The position numbers were made by a program, and so were the translations under genes. Below the pieces are notes generated by a model. It did no database searches. It saw only the letters and a list, made by a program, of their open reading frames with translations, and was not told the origin of the DNA. A stretch of 31,809 nt of DNA from the IMG/VR virus record IMGVR_UViG_3300002835_000699, positions 1-31,809 of that record. The stretch is one strand, 5' to 3'. Of this stretch, positions 1-7,698 are shown piece by piece. This DNA is from a virus. How positions within the stretch are numbered: position 1 is the first letter of the stretch; each line of letters begins with the position of its first letter.

Positions 1-546
1 CTAGGCGATGATCTACGGTCAGCGTTTCAAAAGGTCAATGCAAACTTCTCGTCATTAGATGCAGAACTATCGGTTACAGGAAAAAACATACCAGAAACTG
101 TAAACGGTGAAGGCATTTTTAAACAAAAGAATGGTCTTAATCTAGAATTTAAAAAATTAATTGCTGGAAATAACAAGATCTTACTTTCATCAACTTCAGA
201 TACTGTTGTAATTTCAAATAACACTCCAGATGCATTTACCAAAGTTATAACTGAAAGCGGTATAGCATCTGCAGTACCTAGCGGAACTAGCGTCTCAGCA
301 AACACAGTTTTAACCATGCAAGGTGGTAATAATATAAGTGTTACCGCTGCAAACAATGTTATCACTATAGATACTGACTTACCAGTAACTAACATTTTAA
401 GAAATGTTGATTTTGGACCAGTGTCCAACGACTACGACAGTGTCGTGCAATTTAATTTATCTGCATCTAATATTGATTTCGGAACTGTTCCAATTCCTAG
501 TAGGATATCTGTAGATTTCGGAACGGTCGTAGCACCGTTGATCTAA
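1..546 (+). CDS. virion structural protein, C-terminal part (partial)
   Basis: The reading frame is open from base 1 to the TAA at 544-546, so this is the last 181 residues of a gene that starts upstream. The fragment opens with GDDLRSAFQKVNANF, a pattern I associate with tail or baseplate proteins of marine T4-like phages; a related F-R-D-N-F segment occurs near the start of the protein at 3315. The C-terminus is rich in Ser, Thr and Asn and carries three short DFG-V/T-V motifs (DFGPV, DFGTVPIPS, DFGTVVAP), consistent with beta-rich fibre-like structure. A good ribosome site for the next gene follows at once, so the two are probably co-transcribed. The exact virion role is not known. Confidence 0.7.
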   Translation, partial: LGDDLRSAFQKVNANFSSLDAELSVTGKNIPETVNGEGIFKQKNGLNLEFKKLIAGNNKILLSSTSDTVVISNNTPDAFTKVITESGIASAVPSGTSVSANTVLTMQGGNNISVTAANNVITIDTDLPVTNILRNVDFGPVSNDYDSVVQFNLSASNIDFGTVPIPSRISVDFGTVVAPLI

Positions 547-555
547 GGAGTATTA

Positions 556-3318
556 ATGACCATATCCTGGACAACGGCAGCTGGCAGTTTAGGAACTTTT
601 CAAGAACGACAGACAATATCTGTACAATTACAGGCATCATCAGATGTTGGAGCTGTATCGTTTGAAGTGATTTCAGGATCATTGCCACGAGGTCTACGAC
701 TTAGCGGATCTGCTATTGTTGGAACTCCCACAGAAGTAAGAAAATTTACAGAAAGTAGATTTGTAATCAGAGCTAGAGATTCTTCCGATCTTGAAGATAG
801 AACATTTTCTATATCTATAGATGGCTCAGACGCACCTCGATGGATTACTGAGGAAGGATTTCTACAGGTTGGACAAGGCGAAGCTTACTATGCTTTAGAT
901 AACAGCTATATTGATTTTCAATTAGAAGCCAGAGACACTGACGAAATAGCCGGAGATAGCTTAGAATACTATCTAATTCCTAATGGTGGGGAACTACCTC
1001 CCGGATTGACTCTTACCGCTGAAGGAAGAATATACGGATTTACTGATCCTATCTTCGCTGTAGAATATAGCGAAAACCCTACAGGCGCCTACGATACCAG
1101 CGCATTTGATGTGCTACCGTTAGATGTTCCCCAAGCTAGGTCTAACGGATTTGATAGTTACTTTTATGATGCCGTAACTTTTGATTATAATGAACCAGTT
1201 AGAGCTCCAAGACGTATCAGTCGACCATACGCTTTTGTAGTTTCTGCAACAGATGGGCGCAATGAAATTCGAAGACTTTTTAAAATTTATGTAGTAACTG
1301 AAGAATTTCTTAGAGCAGACAACAGCATAGTTCAAGTAGATACTAATCTATTCAGAGCAGACTCAGCAGGAGACCGTGTACCTCAATGGATCACTCCAGG
1401 GTATCTTGGTCGTAGAAGGGCTAATAATTATCTAACAATTTTCTTAGATGTATACGATCCTGCTGAATTCACTGGAACTATAGTTTATTATAAATCTGAT
1501 ACTAATCCTGGTACTTACATCTTAAAAGAAACTGGGGAAACCATCACTGACGGGAAATACGAAATTTCAGACATATTGCCTAAATTCACTTATAACCTAA
1601 AAGGTAATTGGTCGAGTGTTATTAATTACAAAGTAGGGGATGCTGTAATTTATAACAGATTAACCTGGGTTTGTATTTCAAATCATTTGAATCAAACTCC
1701 GATAGAAGGCTCCTATTGGTCAAACGAATTAATAAACACACAGCTAGGAAAATTCACGGCTCCCAGTCCGTCCTACTGGACTGTAACTGAGAAAGAAACA
1801 GACAGTATATTTCCTCCTGGATTAACATTAGATAGTCTATCAGGTGACCTAGCGGGTAAGATTCCTTATCAGTCAGCAGTTACCAAGACTTATAAATTCA
1901 CAATGTTGGCTGTAAATTTCCCTGCTGACCTTACAGAATCAACTCTCCAAGGAGACTGGGACGGGACTTCTACGTATTTCGAAGGTGAATCTGTAAGGTA
2001 CGAAGGTTTTATCTATGTGGCTATTTCAGATAATCAAAATCAAATTCCGGACGTTTCGACAGACTACTGGCGATTAGGTGTTTCTACAGCAGAAAAAACA
2101 TTTACTATAGATATCATAGGAGAAATAGAAAGTGCTATCGAATGGGTTACTGACGGCGATTTAGGAACTATTAAACCTAATCAGCCTAGCAGAAAACAAT
2201 TAATAGCAAATAGTTTACTATATGGAAATCTTCCTGTGTACGAGTTGGTCAGCGGCAATTTACCTCCAGGATTAGATTTACTTGGTACGGGATTGATAGT
2301 TGGTAAGGTTAGACAATTTGGTGACCTAAGCAACGGCATTACCGGTCTTACTCGATTCTACGAACGCACTGACAGTATAAATGCCAACGAAGATAGCTCT
2401 ACTGGATCACGTGCTTACACAACTACTTTCGATGACGATACTACAACTTTCAATAAAAAGTTTACTTTTAAAGTTAAGGCAAGAGACACAGCGAATTATG
2501 CTGAATTAATTAAAGAATTTTCTATAACCGTAATAACAGATAATCAAAAAACTTTTGCTAATTTATACCTGGTTGCATTACAATCTAAATCAAATAGATT
2601 AAATTGGTTCAATTTTATTACTGATTCTAATATTTTCAAAATTGAAGATGTATACCGGTACGGAGATTCTAACTTCGGAGTTCAGTCTGAAATCAAAGTT
2701 TTAGTATTCGCAGGTATAGAAAGTGTTGATGCAGTAAACTTCGTACAGGCAATGAGCAGAAATCATTATAGAAAACAAATAAGATTTGGTGAAATTAAAA
2801 AAGCCCTGGCTAAAGATCCCGTAACACAAGAAATTGTCTACGAAGCTGTATACGTAGAAATCGTAGATGAGTTCGAATCAAATGGGGTTAGTATCAGTGA
2901 TACCATAAATTTACCAGATAACATAAACAGCAAAGTGCTTATTAGCTATGATGCTATTAAAGTAGACAGCGACATACCGTTTGTCAGCGACAGTGATCAT
3001 CAGCGGTTATTTCCAAATTCAATAAAAAATATGAGGAAGCGAATTAGATCAGTTGGAGATCGAGATAGAGATTTTTTACCTCTTTGGATGCGTTCTACTC
3101 AAATTACTTCACCGGTAGAGCTAGGTTATACAAAAGCTCTAGTACTTTGCTATGCTAAATCGGGTAGAGCGGACTATATTATTAGCAGAATTAAAGCCAA
3201 TGGCTTTGATTTCAAAAAAATAGATTTCACAGCTGATCGTTATCTAATTGACGTTTTAGAGGGTGAGATAGAGAATAAATACCTTGCGTTCCCACAACGC
3301 GGAGAAAAATTACCATGA
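556..3318 (+). CDS. large virion protein with Ig-like repeats and two CBM5/12-like inserts
   Basis: A 920-residue protein with AAGGAG 5 bases before its ATG. I see four Ig-like (He_PIG type) signatures of the form LP-x-GL-x-L...G-x-I/L-x-G, near residues 43-57, 147-161, 420-434 and 569-583. Four units begin with W-x-T-x2-G-x-L-G-like stretches near residues 5, 97, 278 and 530. Two inserts near residues 350-390 and 466-507 share the pattern G-x-W...Y-x2-G-(D/E)-x-V-x-Y...P...YW, as in type-3 chitin-binding modules. The last 250 residues look different, without obvious repeats. There is no signal peptide. It is most likely a tail, baseplate or fibre protein that touches surface glycans; the binding role is inferred from the modules. 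Confidence 0.75.
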   Translation: MTISWTTAAGSLGTFQERQTISVQLQASSDVGAVSFEVISGSLPRGLRLSGSAIVGTPTEVRKFTESRFVIRARDSSDLEDRTFSISIDGSDAPRWITEEGFLQVGQGEAYYALDNSYIDFQLEARDTDEIAGDSLEYYLIPNGGELPPGLTLTAEGRIYGFTDPIFAVEYSENPTGAYDTSAFDVLPLDVPQARSNGFDSYFYDAVTFDYNEPVRAPRRISRPYAFVVSATDGRNEIRRLFKIYVVTEEFLRADNSIVQVDTNLFRADSAGDRVPQWITPGYLGRRRANNYLTIFLDVYDPAEFTGTIVYYKSDTNPGTYILKETGETITDGKYEISDILPKFTYNLKGNWSSVINYKVGDAVIYNRLTWVCISNHLNQTPIEGSYWSNELINTQLGKFTAPSPSYWTVTEKETDSIFPPGLTLDSLSGDLAGKIPYQSAVTKTYKFTMLAVNFPADLTESTLQGDWDGTSTYFEGESVRYEGFIYVAISDNQNQIPDVSTDYWRLGVSTAEKTFTIDIIGEIESAIEWVTDGDLGTIKPNQPSRKQLIANSLLYGNLPVYELVSGNLPPGLDLLGTGLIVGKVRQFGDLSNGITGLTRFYERTDSINANEDSSTGSRAYTTTFDDDTTTFNKKFTFKVKARDTANYAELIKEFSITVITDNQKTFANLYLVALQSKSNRLNWFNFITDSNIFKIEDVYRYGDSNFGVQSEIKVLVFAGIESVDAVNFVQAMSRNHYRKQIRFGEIKKALAKDPVTQEIVYEAVYVEIVDEFESNGVSISDTINLPDNINSKVLISYDAIKVDSDIPFVSDSDHQRLFPNSIKNMRKRIRSVGDRDRDFLPLWMRSTQITSPVELGYTKALVLCYAKSGRADYIISRIKANGFDFKKIDFTADRYLIDVLEGEIENKYLAFPQRGEKLP
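3274..3281 (+). promoter_or_regulatory. candidate T4-type late promoter (AATAAATA)
   Basis: AATAAATA lies inside the end of the 920-residue gene, 33 bases before the next ATG, leaving room for a start site near 3287 and a GGAG at 3301. The match to the late consensus is 7 of 8. AT-rich coding sequence can produce this by chance. Confidence 0.3.
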
Positions 3319-3929
3319 CAGAAAGACTAACAACCAGCAGAGTCATTTATAATATTGATGTGAACTTTCCTGTAGCAGGACAGGACAACGACACACAGAC
3401 ATTTAGAGATAACTTTGATACCATTTATAACGGACTCTACGAAGCTAATAGAGAGCTGTCTGACTTACTAGAAAATACAGCTAAGACAGACACTGACAAT
3501 AGCTTTAACTATAAACTCTTAAATGAAGCTTATACTCAAAATTTTATCACTAGAAAACGACAGATAGTTGTAACATCAGCTAATAGGGAAATAGATTTTG
3601 AGCAAGGACAATATCAAATTGTAAGTATACAAGAAAACTCAAATCTAGTATTTAGAAATTTTCCTACCTTAGACGATCCAGATACTAATGTTGTATCAGG
3701 AGTTGGCAAGATAACCTTAGAGATATATTTGGATACAGCAGCCACGGAAAATAAAACGATTATCTTTACCACAGAAGGCGGTACTGTTTTTAAGAAAAAT
3801 GCTACTTTTCCGGTAGTAGGTGCTAGTCCTCAAATTACATTAACATCAAAAACCAATCCTGTAATTATAGAAGTTTGGCAACACGATTCTGATAATATTT
3901 TCCTAAATTATCTAGGTAGCTTTAGTTAA
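3315..3929 (+). CDS. conserved virion-type protein
   Basis: A 204-residue protein whose ATG overlaps the previous TGA (ATGA), so translation is probably coupled. The N-terminal third has a helical segment with the pattern F-R-D-N-F-x2-I-x3-L, like the GDDLR...VNANF segment of the partial protein at the window start. The rest is rich in beta-strand-forming residues and ends in W-x-H-D-S-D-N-I-F-L-N-Y. There is no signal peptide or membrane segment. Position among structural genes points to a tail, neck or baseplate component. I do not recognise a characterised homologue. Confidence 0.65.
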   Translation: MTERLTTSRVIYNIDVNFPVAGQDNDTQTFRDNFDTIYNGLYEANRELSDLLENTAKTDTDNSFNYKLLNEAYTQNFITRKRQIVVTSANREIDFEQGQYQIVSIQENSNLVFRNFPTLDDPDTNVVSGVGKITLEIYLDTAATENKTIIFTTEGGTVFKKNATFPVVGASPQITLTSKTNPVIIEVWQHDSDNIFLNYLGSFS

Positions 3930-3930
3930 T

Positions 3931-4164
3931 ATGTTTCATCCATTTGTCAATGACTTATCCGATCTAAAGGATTCTGAAGTAGAATCTAAGCTGTTAGAAG
4001 TTACCAAAAAATACCACGCAGCAGCAAGATTAGGTAAGACTGACCTGTTGACACAATTAGGTACGTTTGTTACAATATATAGAGAAGAGATGTCTAAGAG
4101 ATATCTTAGAAAAAATCAAGGACAAACTGATACTGACTTGGATCAACTAATTAATGTGGACTGA
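3931..4164 (+). CDS. small helical conserved protein
   Basis: A 77-residue charged protein starting one base after the preceding stop. It is predicted mostly helical (E-S-K-L-L-E-V-T-K-K-Y-H, then T-F-V-T-I-Y-R-E-E-M), with no membrane segment and no catalytic motif I can name. It overlaps the next gene by 11 bases. Its size and place after virion genes resemble short conserved genes of marine T4-like phages. Function unknown. Confidence 0.6.
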   Translation: MFHPFVNDLSDLKDSEVESKLLEVTKKYHAAARLGKTDLLTQLGTFVTIYREEMSKRYLRKNQGQTDTDLDQLINVD

Positions 4165-4624
4165 AATTAACACTGAAGAACAATTAATCAAAGGCATACT
4201 AAAACATGGTCCAGAAATCCTAGACCATTGTCTCTGTTCTGACGATCTCGAGAAATATATAGATCGAGTATATCAAGAGCATTTAAGTTATCCAATCCCT
4301 CCAGCTAGTATCGATCCATCAAATTGGTTTATTCCAGAGAAATACCAAACGATGGATATTTTAGATTGGTTATACCAACGTTGCCCTACTCCTGAAACTA
4401 AAGAACGAGTAGTTGAAGAACTTAGATTATTTGCCAAATACAATATGATTCCTATGTTAAAAACTATGAAATATATAGTTGACACACTTCGTGCTAACAA
4501 TATAGTCTGGGGTGTAGGGCGAGGTTCGAGCGTAGCTAGTTATGTACTCTATTTGATAGGGGTACACAGGATAGACAGTGTTAAATACAAATTACCAATA
4601 GAAGAATTCTTCAAGGAGATATAA
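4154..4624 (+). CDS. DnaE-like (C-family polymerase) palm fragment
   Basis: A 156-residue protein. Its second half matches the region of bacterial DNA polymerase III alpha just before the catalytic aspartates: E-R-V-V-E-E-L near residue 84, a helix, then W-G-V-G-R-G-S-S-V-A-S-Y (119-130), like the GPGRGS-(A/G)-AGS motif, followed by I-G-V-x-R-I-D-S-V-K-Y, like the family's LGIT-x-IDP-x-(R/K)Y. The protein ends at E-E-F-F-K-E-I, where DnaE continues into the catalytic PDFD(I/V)D segment. It therefore lacks PHP, catalytic, thumb and DNA-binding parts and cannot be a polymerase. This phage has its own B-family polymerase, so the fragment may bind nucleotide or DNA, or act on a partner. Its role is unknown. 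Confidence 0.7.
   Translation: MWTEINTEEQLIKGILKHGPEILDHCLCSDDLEKYIDRVYQEHLSYPIPPASIDPSNWFIPEKYQTMDILDWLYQRCPTPETKERVVEELRLFAKYNMIPMLKTMKYIVDTLRANNIVWGVGRGSSVASYVLYLIGVHRIDSVKYKLPIEEFFKEI
4479..4506 (+). promoter_or_regulatory. possible internal sigma70-like promoter
   Basis: TTGACA (4479-4484), a 16-base spacer, then TATAGT (4501-4506), inside the coding sequence of the DnaE-like fragment. This is 11 of 12 consensus bases. It could drive the gene at 4626 and the co-chaperonin at 4859. A coding-region match may be chance. Confidence 0.3.
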
Positions 4625-4625
4625 A

Positions 4626-4856
4626 ATGGGTAAATCATACACAAGTATGCGAGGCAAAGAAGTTGATCTAGAAAAGCTAGCTCTTAAAAATGAAAAAGAA
4701 CCTGCTGTAGGAAATGCTAAAATGAATGCTCGCGGGGATATCATCGGAACCGGTGGTAAAGTCGTTAAAACTAGAGAAGAAATTCTACAAGATTATTATA
4801 AAAATAATCCTAGAGCAATCAAAGAAGAATTGGGATCTCGAGGTAACAAGAGGTAA
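4626..4856 (+). CDS. small conserved phage protein
   Basis: A 76-residue basic protein with AAGGAG 8 bases before the ATG. It begins M-G-K-S-Y-T-S-M-R-G-K-E-V-D and has a middle segment N-A-R-G-D-I-I-G-T-G-G-K-V-V-K-T-R-E-E-I. I recall similar small proteins in many T4-like marine phages. There are no cysteines, membrane segment or enzymatic motif. It precedes the co-chaperonin with a 2-base gap, so the two are probably translated from one message. Function unknown. Confidence 0.65.
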   Translation: MGKSYTSMRGKEVDLEKLALKNEKEPAVGNAKMNARGDIIGTGGKVVKTREEILQDYYKNNPRAIKEELGSRGNKR

Positions 4857-4858
4857 TT

Positions 4859-5257
4859 ATGGTCACTGCCTACGATGTAAAACATATAAAAATTCGTGCG
4901 TTACACGATGACGTAATCATCACAGATATGGATCTGGGAGAACAAACAACTATGGGTGGTATCGTAATTCTAAGCGATGACGGTAAGGCTCACGGTGTTA
5001 AACCTAGATGGGGTAAAGTATACAAAGTAGGTCCCAAGCAAGAAGATATCAAAGAAGGTCAATGGATCTTGATAGAACACGGTCGTTGGACCAGAAAAAT
5101 AAAAATCAACGACGGTGACAGTGAGAAAGAGATTCAAAAGGTAGAAGTTTCTAGTATTCTAGCCGTTGCTGACGAAAGACCCAATGATGCCTACATAGGA
5201 CAAGAATTTGGTCACGGATCCAGTACAACTATACGCCCAGAAGATTTTATAAAATAA
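4859..5257 (+). CDS. 31: gp31-like GroES-type co-chaperonin
   Basis: A 132-residue protein with the GroES-fold order: an N-terminal strand (I-R-A-L-H-D-D-V-I-I), a mobile-loop region around residues 25-38 with the hydrophobic G-G-I-V-I-L, a G-K-V-Y-K-V-G-P strand, and a C-terminal G-Q-W-I-L-I-E-H-G-R-W-T segment. In T4 gp31 caps host GroEL and enlarges the cage so the major capsid protein can fold; the same role is inferred here. It is longer than host GroES (about 97 residues) and has a Gly/Ser/Thr-rich tail, as phage versions may. The next gene starts on its stop codon (TAATG). Confidence 0.82.
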   Translation: MVTAYDVKHIKIRALHDDVIITDMDLGEQTTMGGIVILSDDGKAHGVKPRWGKVYKVGPKQEDIKEGQWILIEHGRWTRKIKINDGDSEKEIQKVEVSSILAVADERPNDAYIGQEFGHGSSTTIRPEDFIK

Positions 5258-5496
5258 TGGGATTAAAAAAGAGTTGGGATTTGGCTGACATAGTCAACCA
5301 GATACATTCCCTATCAAGAGAATGTAACAGTGCATATAACGACGGTTTCACTTCTTTTGAATTCAAAAAAGAATTATACATTCTTAAAAATATCATAGAC
5401 CAATCAATAAACGATGCTCCTGATTTCGGCCAGTTGGAAAAAGACTGGTTGCAAGAACAAGAAAAGAAGCGTATTATTAACATTCTAAAGTCCTAA
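5257..5496 (+). CDS. small helical protein
   Basis: A 79-residue protein whose ATG shares the A of the co-chaperonin's TAA stop. It is entirely helical in appearance, with charged and hydrophobic residues alternating and a C-terminal Q-E-Q-E-K-K-R-I-I. There is one cysteine and no membrane segment or known motif. An antisense frame of similar length is open over the same bases, but the co-directional start and spacing favour this strand. Function unknown. Confidence 0.6.
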   Translation: MGLKKSWDLADIVNQIHSLSRECNSAYNDGFTSFEFKKELYILKNIIDQSINDAPDFGQLEKDWLQEQEKKRIINILKS

Positions 5497-5505
5497 GGAA
5501 ATCAA

Positions 5506-5916
5506 ATGACCAATGCTTTTAGAGATCAAGAAAAGTTCATGAGAGCCTGTGATCAAAGCACCGACACATTCAATCAAGATCAATTCAATATGTATCTTAA
5601 ACTCATTCAAGAAGAACATAGAGAATTAGCCGTAGCTGTTGATAATAATGACAAAGTAGAAACGTTAGATGCACTAATAGATATTCTTGTTGTTACCATC
5701 GGCACTATTCATTCTATGGGTGCAGACGCTGAAGGCGCCTGGAAAGAAGTAATGCGTACTAACTTTGCCAAGATTGACAAAGAAACAGGCAAAGTTCGTA
5801 AACGTGAAGATGGTAAAGTTCTCAAACCATTGGGCTGGGAACCTCCTAACTTAAAACCTTTTGTTTCTAAAGATAACGGTAATGGATGGATCTCGCCGGA
5901 AATGGATATCCTATGA
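5506..5916 (+). CDS. MazG-like / PRA-PH-type nucleotide pyrophosphohydrolase
   Basis: A 136-residue protein with AAGGAAA before its ATG. Residues 26-75 carry the all-alpha NTP pyrophosphatase pattern: E-E-H-R-E (36-40), then E-T-L-D-A-L-I-D (52-59), whose acidic residues would bind magnesium. The tail has the K-V-R-K-R-E-D-G-K-V-L-K-P-x-G-W sequence often found in phage members. The family hydrolyses nucleoside triphosphates to monophosphate and pyrophosphate; phage forms are proposed to alter dNTP pools or (p)ppGpp, but the substrate cannot be read from sequence. It overlaps the next gene by ATGA. Confidence 0.78.
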   Translation: MTNAFRDQEKFMRACDQSTDTFNQDQFNMYLKLIQEEHRELAVAVDNNDKVETLDALIDILVVTIGTIHSMGADAEGAWKEVMRTNFAKIDKETGKVRKREDGKVLKPLGWEPPNLKPFVSKDNGNGWISPEMDIL

Positions 5917-6347
5917 AGATAGGATTTACCTGCTCAACCTTTGATCTGTTTCATGCCGGACATCTTTTGATGTTAGAAGAAGCCAAAAAACAATGCGACT
6001 ATCTCATTGTAGGTTTACAAACAGATCCTACTATAGATAGACCGACAGAAAAAAACAAGCCTGTACAAAGTGTATTTGAAAGATTCGTACAACTTAAAGC
6101 CTGCAAGTATATCGACGAAGTAATCCCCTATTCTACTGAAAAAGAATTAGTAGACATCTTGCTTTCTTATCCTATTACTGTTAGAATATTAGGAGATGAA
6201 TATCAAGAAAAAGAATTCACTGGAAAGTACGAATGTATTGCTAAAGGAATTGAATTTTATTTCAACAGGCGCCAACACAGTTTTTCAACAACAGAATTGC
6301 GGAATCGTGTAGTAGCCGCAGAAGTAGAAAAAGGATTAAAACAATGA
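5913..6347 (+). CDS. glycerol-3-phosphate cytidylyltransferase-like nucleotidyltransferase
   Basis: A 144-residue protein. The start is taken at 5913, in the ATGA overlap, because the fold begins directly with G-F-T-C-S-T-F-D-L-F-H-A-G-H. HAGH (residues 14-17) is the HxGH nucleotide-binding motif, and F-S-T-T-E-L-R-N-R-V near the C-terminus corresponds to the family's RTxGISTT segment. Length fits TagD-like enzymes, which join CTP to glycerol-3-phosphate or a similar phosphorylated alcohol. In a phage this may serve surface-glycan or lipid modification. Substrate is uncertain because related enzymes use ethanolamine phosphate or sugar phosphates. Confidence 0.8.
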   Translation: MKIGFTCSTFDLFHAGHLLMLEEAKKQCDYLIVGLQTDPTIDRPTEKNKPVQSVFERFVQLKACKYIDEVIPYSTEKELVDILLSYPITVRILGDEYQEKEFTGKYECIAKGIEFYFNRRQHSFSTTELRNRVVAAEVEKGLKQ

Positions 6348-6538
6348 ATATGGACCATGCGGCTATGTTTTTAGCCAGTAGTATTTTAACTATGTTAGCC
6401 GCAATAGTATGGGTAATCGCTATTTTAATTATTAATAATCTTGTACACAAATATTGGAAACCTGTGGGAATCTACAAAATAATAGACCCGAACGTAAGAT
6501 TTGCAGAACCTCAAGAACTAAAGAAAGAACATAAATGA
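6344..6538 (+). CDS. small single-pass membrane protein
   Basis: A 64-residue protein overlapping its neighbours by ATGA on both sides. Residues 8-32 form one strongly hydrophobic helix (F-L-A-S-S-I-L-T-M-L-A-A-I-V-W-V), followed by a charged tail ending in E-L-K-K-E-H-K. No lipobox or cleavage site is evident. Function unknown. Confidence 0.55.
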   Translation: MNMDHAAMFLASSILTMLAAIVWVIAILIINNLVHKYWKPVGIYKIIDPNVRFAEPQELKKEHK

Positions 6539-6702
6539 ACATACAGCCTAAAGATACCAGCAAAGGACACTTTTATGTGAGTCTTGCAAAAAGTGGAATC
6601 AGAATATTTGCCGGTGGTGTATTAATGGCTGGAAACTTTTGGTTAGCTGGTTTATGTATTGTATTAGCCGAAGTTCTAGGTATCGCTGAGGAATTGGTAT
6701 GA
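6535..6702 (+). CDS. 55-residue membrane peptide
   Basis: Read directly from the sequence: ATG at 6535 in an ATGA overlap with the previous stop, TGA at 6700-6702. The peptide begins M-N-I-Q-P-K-D-T-S-K-G-H-F-Y and then has one long hydrophobic stretch (about residues 22-50, G-I-R-I-F-A-G-G-V-L and W-L-A-G-L-C-I-V-L) ending in A-E-E-L-V. The continuous overlapping stop-start chain supports translation. Function unknown. Confidence 0.5.
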   Translation: MNIQPKDTSKGHFYVSLAKSGIRIFAGGVLMAGNFWLAGLCIVLAEVLGIAEELV

Positions 6703-6824
6703 ACGATGATGAATATCACGAACCGCCCGAACCTTGCTATATAATTGAAGGCGACTGGGCTAAAGACACAGAGGAAAAAAATGAAAGAACTATGGGTAGA
6801 GAAGTATCGTCCGAAAACAATTGA
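6699..6824 (+). CDS. possible 41-residue acidic peptide overlapping gp44
   Basis: ATG at 6699 overlaps the preceding TGA in the ATGA arrangement used throughout this operon, and TGA falls at 6822-6824, 44 bases inside the clamp-loader gene. The first 28 residues are acidic (M-N-D-D-E-Y-H-E-P-P-E-P-C). Its main effect could be to carry ribosomes to the gp44 start. It may not be a functional protein. Confidence 0.35.
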   Translation: MNDDEYHEPPEPCYIIEGDWAKDTEEKNERTMGREVSSENN

Positions 6825-7698
6825 TGGTTATGTCTTTAGAGATGACCATCAGCGTAAACAGATCGCAACCTGGATCAAAGACAAAAGCATTCCGCATCTA
6901 TTACTAAGCGGAACAGCTGGCATAGGTAAGACTACTCTTGCTAAGATTCTTATCCAAGAGTTAGGAATTGAAGATTATGATGTATTAGAAATTAACGCAA
7001 GTCGTACCAATTCGGTAGATGATGTGCGTGATAAAATTACAAATTTTGTCCAGATGATTCCATTTGGACCATTCAAGGTGGTGCTATTAGATGAAGCTGA
7101 TTATCTTAGTCCGAACGCTCAGGCAGCGTTACGTGGGGTCATGGAGGAGTACCATGCAACTTCTCGTTTCATCCTCACCTGTAACTACCCTAATCGTATT
7201 ATCCCTGCTATACACTCACGATGTCAAGGATTTCACGTTGAGCGAACGGATCTTACTGAGTTTACCGCTCGTGTTGCTACTGTTCTTGTTGAAGAGGCTG
7301 TGGAGTTCGATCTTGAAACTCTAGATAATTATGTCAAAGTAACTTATCCTGATCTTCGCAAATGTATTAATCTGATCCAACAAAATGTTCAAGATAATAA
7401 ATTGGCAGCTCCTAATAAGGGAGATGCAGGTGAAGCCGATTGGAAATTTGACATGGTAAAATTGTTTAAAGAAGGAAAAATCAACGAGGCTCGAAAAATG
7501 CTCTGCGGAAAACTTCGAGCAGAGGAAATGGAAGAAGTATTTGTTTGGTTATATAACAATTTAGATATTTTTGGTTCAGAAGACAATCAGGATAAAGCTA
7601 TTTTGATTATCAAACAAGGATTAGTGGATCATACTTTGATAGTTGATCCAGAAATAAATTTATCTGCTACTTTAGTCAAACTTGCAAGGATAGTATAA
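6781..7698 (+). CDS. 44: sliding-clamp loader large subunit (gp44-like AAA+ ATPase)
   Basis: A 305-residue AAA+ protein. I chose ATG 6781 because GAGG lies 6 bases upstream and the protein then starts [12 protein letters not shown], the usual opening of gp44 and RFC small subunits; an upstream TTG would add a tail without a ribosome site. Walker A is G-T-A-G-I-G-K-T-T, Walker B is V-V-L-L-D-E-A-D, sensor 1 is T-C-N-Y, and the arginine finger is in H-S-R-C. With gp62 it would load the gp45 clamp onto DNA. No gp62 gene was recognised in the window. The ferredoxin gene follows with one base shared. Confidence 0.9.
   Translation: MKELWVEKYRPKTIDGYVFRDDHQRKQIATWIKDKSIPHLLLSGTAGIGKTTLAKILIQELGIEDYDVLEINASRTNSVDDVRDKITNFVQMIPFGPFKVVLLDEADYLSPNAQAALRGVMEEYHATSRFILTCNYPNRIIPAIHSRCQGFHVERTDLTEFTARVATVLVEEAVEFDLETLDNYVKVTYPDLRKCINLIQQNVQDNKLAAPNKGDAGEADWKFDMVKLFKEGKINEARKMLCGKLRAEEMEEVFVWLYNNLDIFGSEDNQDKAILIIKQGLVDHTLIVDPEINLSATLVKLARIV

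Noticed and set aside
6740-6745. TATAAT upstream of gp44
   Set aside because: No acceptable -35 at 15-19 bases upstream; it lies in a translated overlap region.
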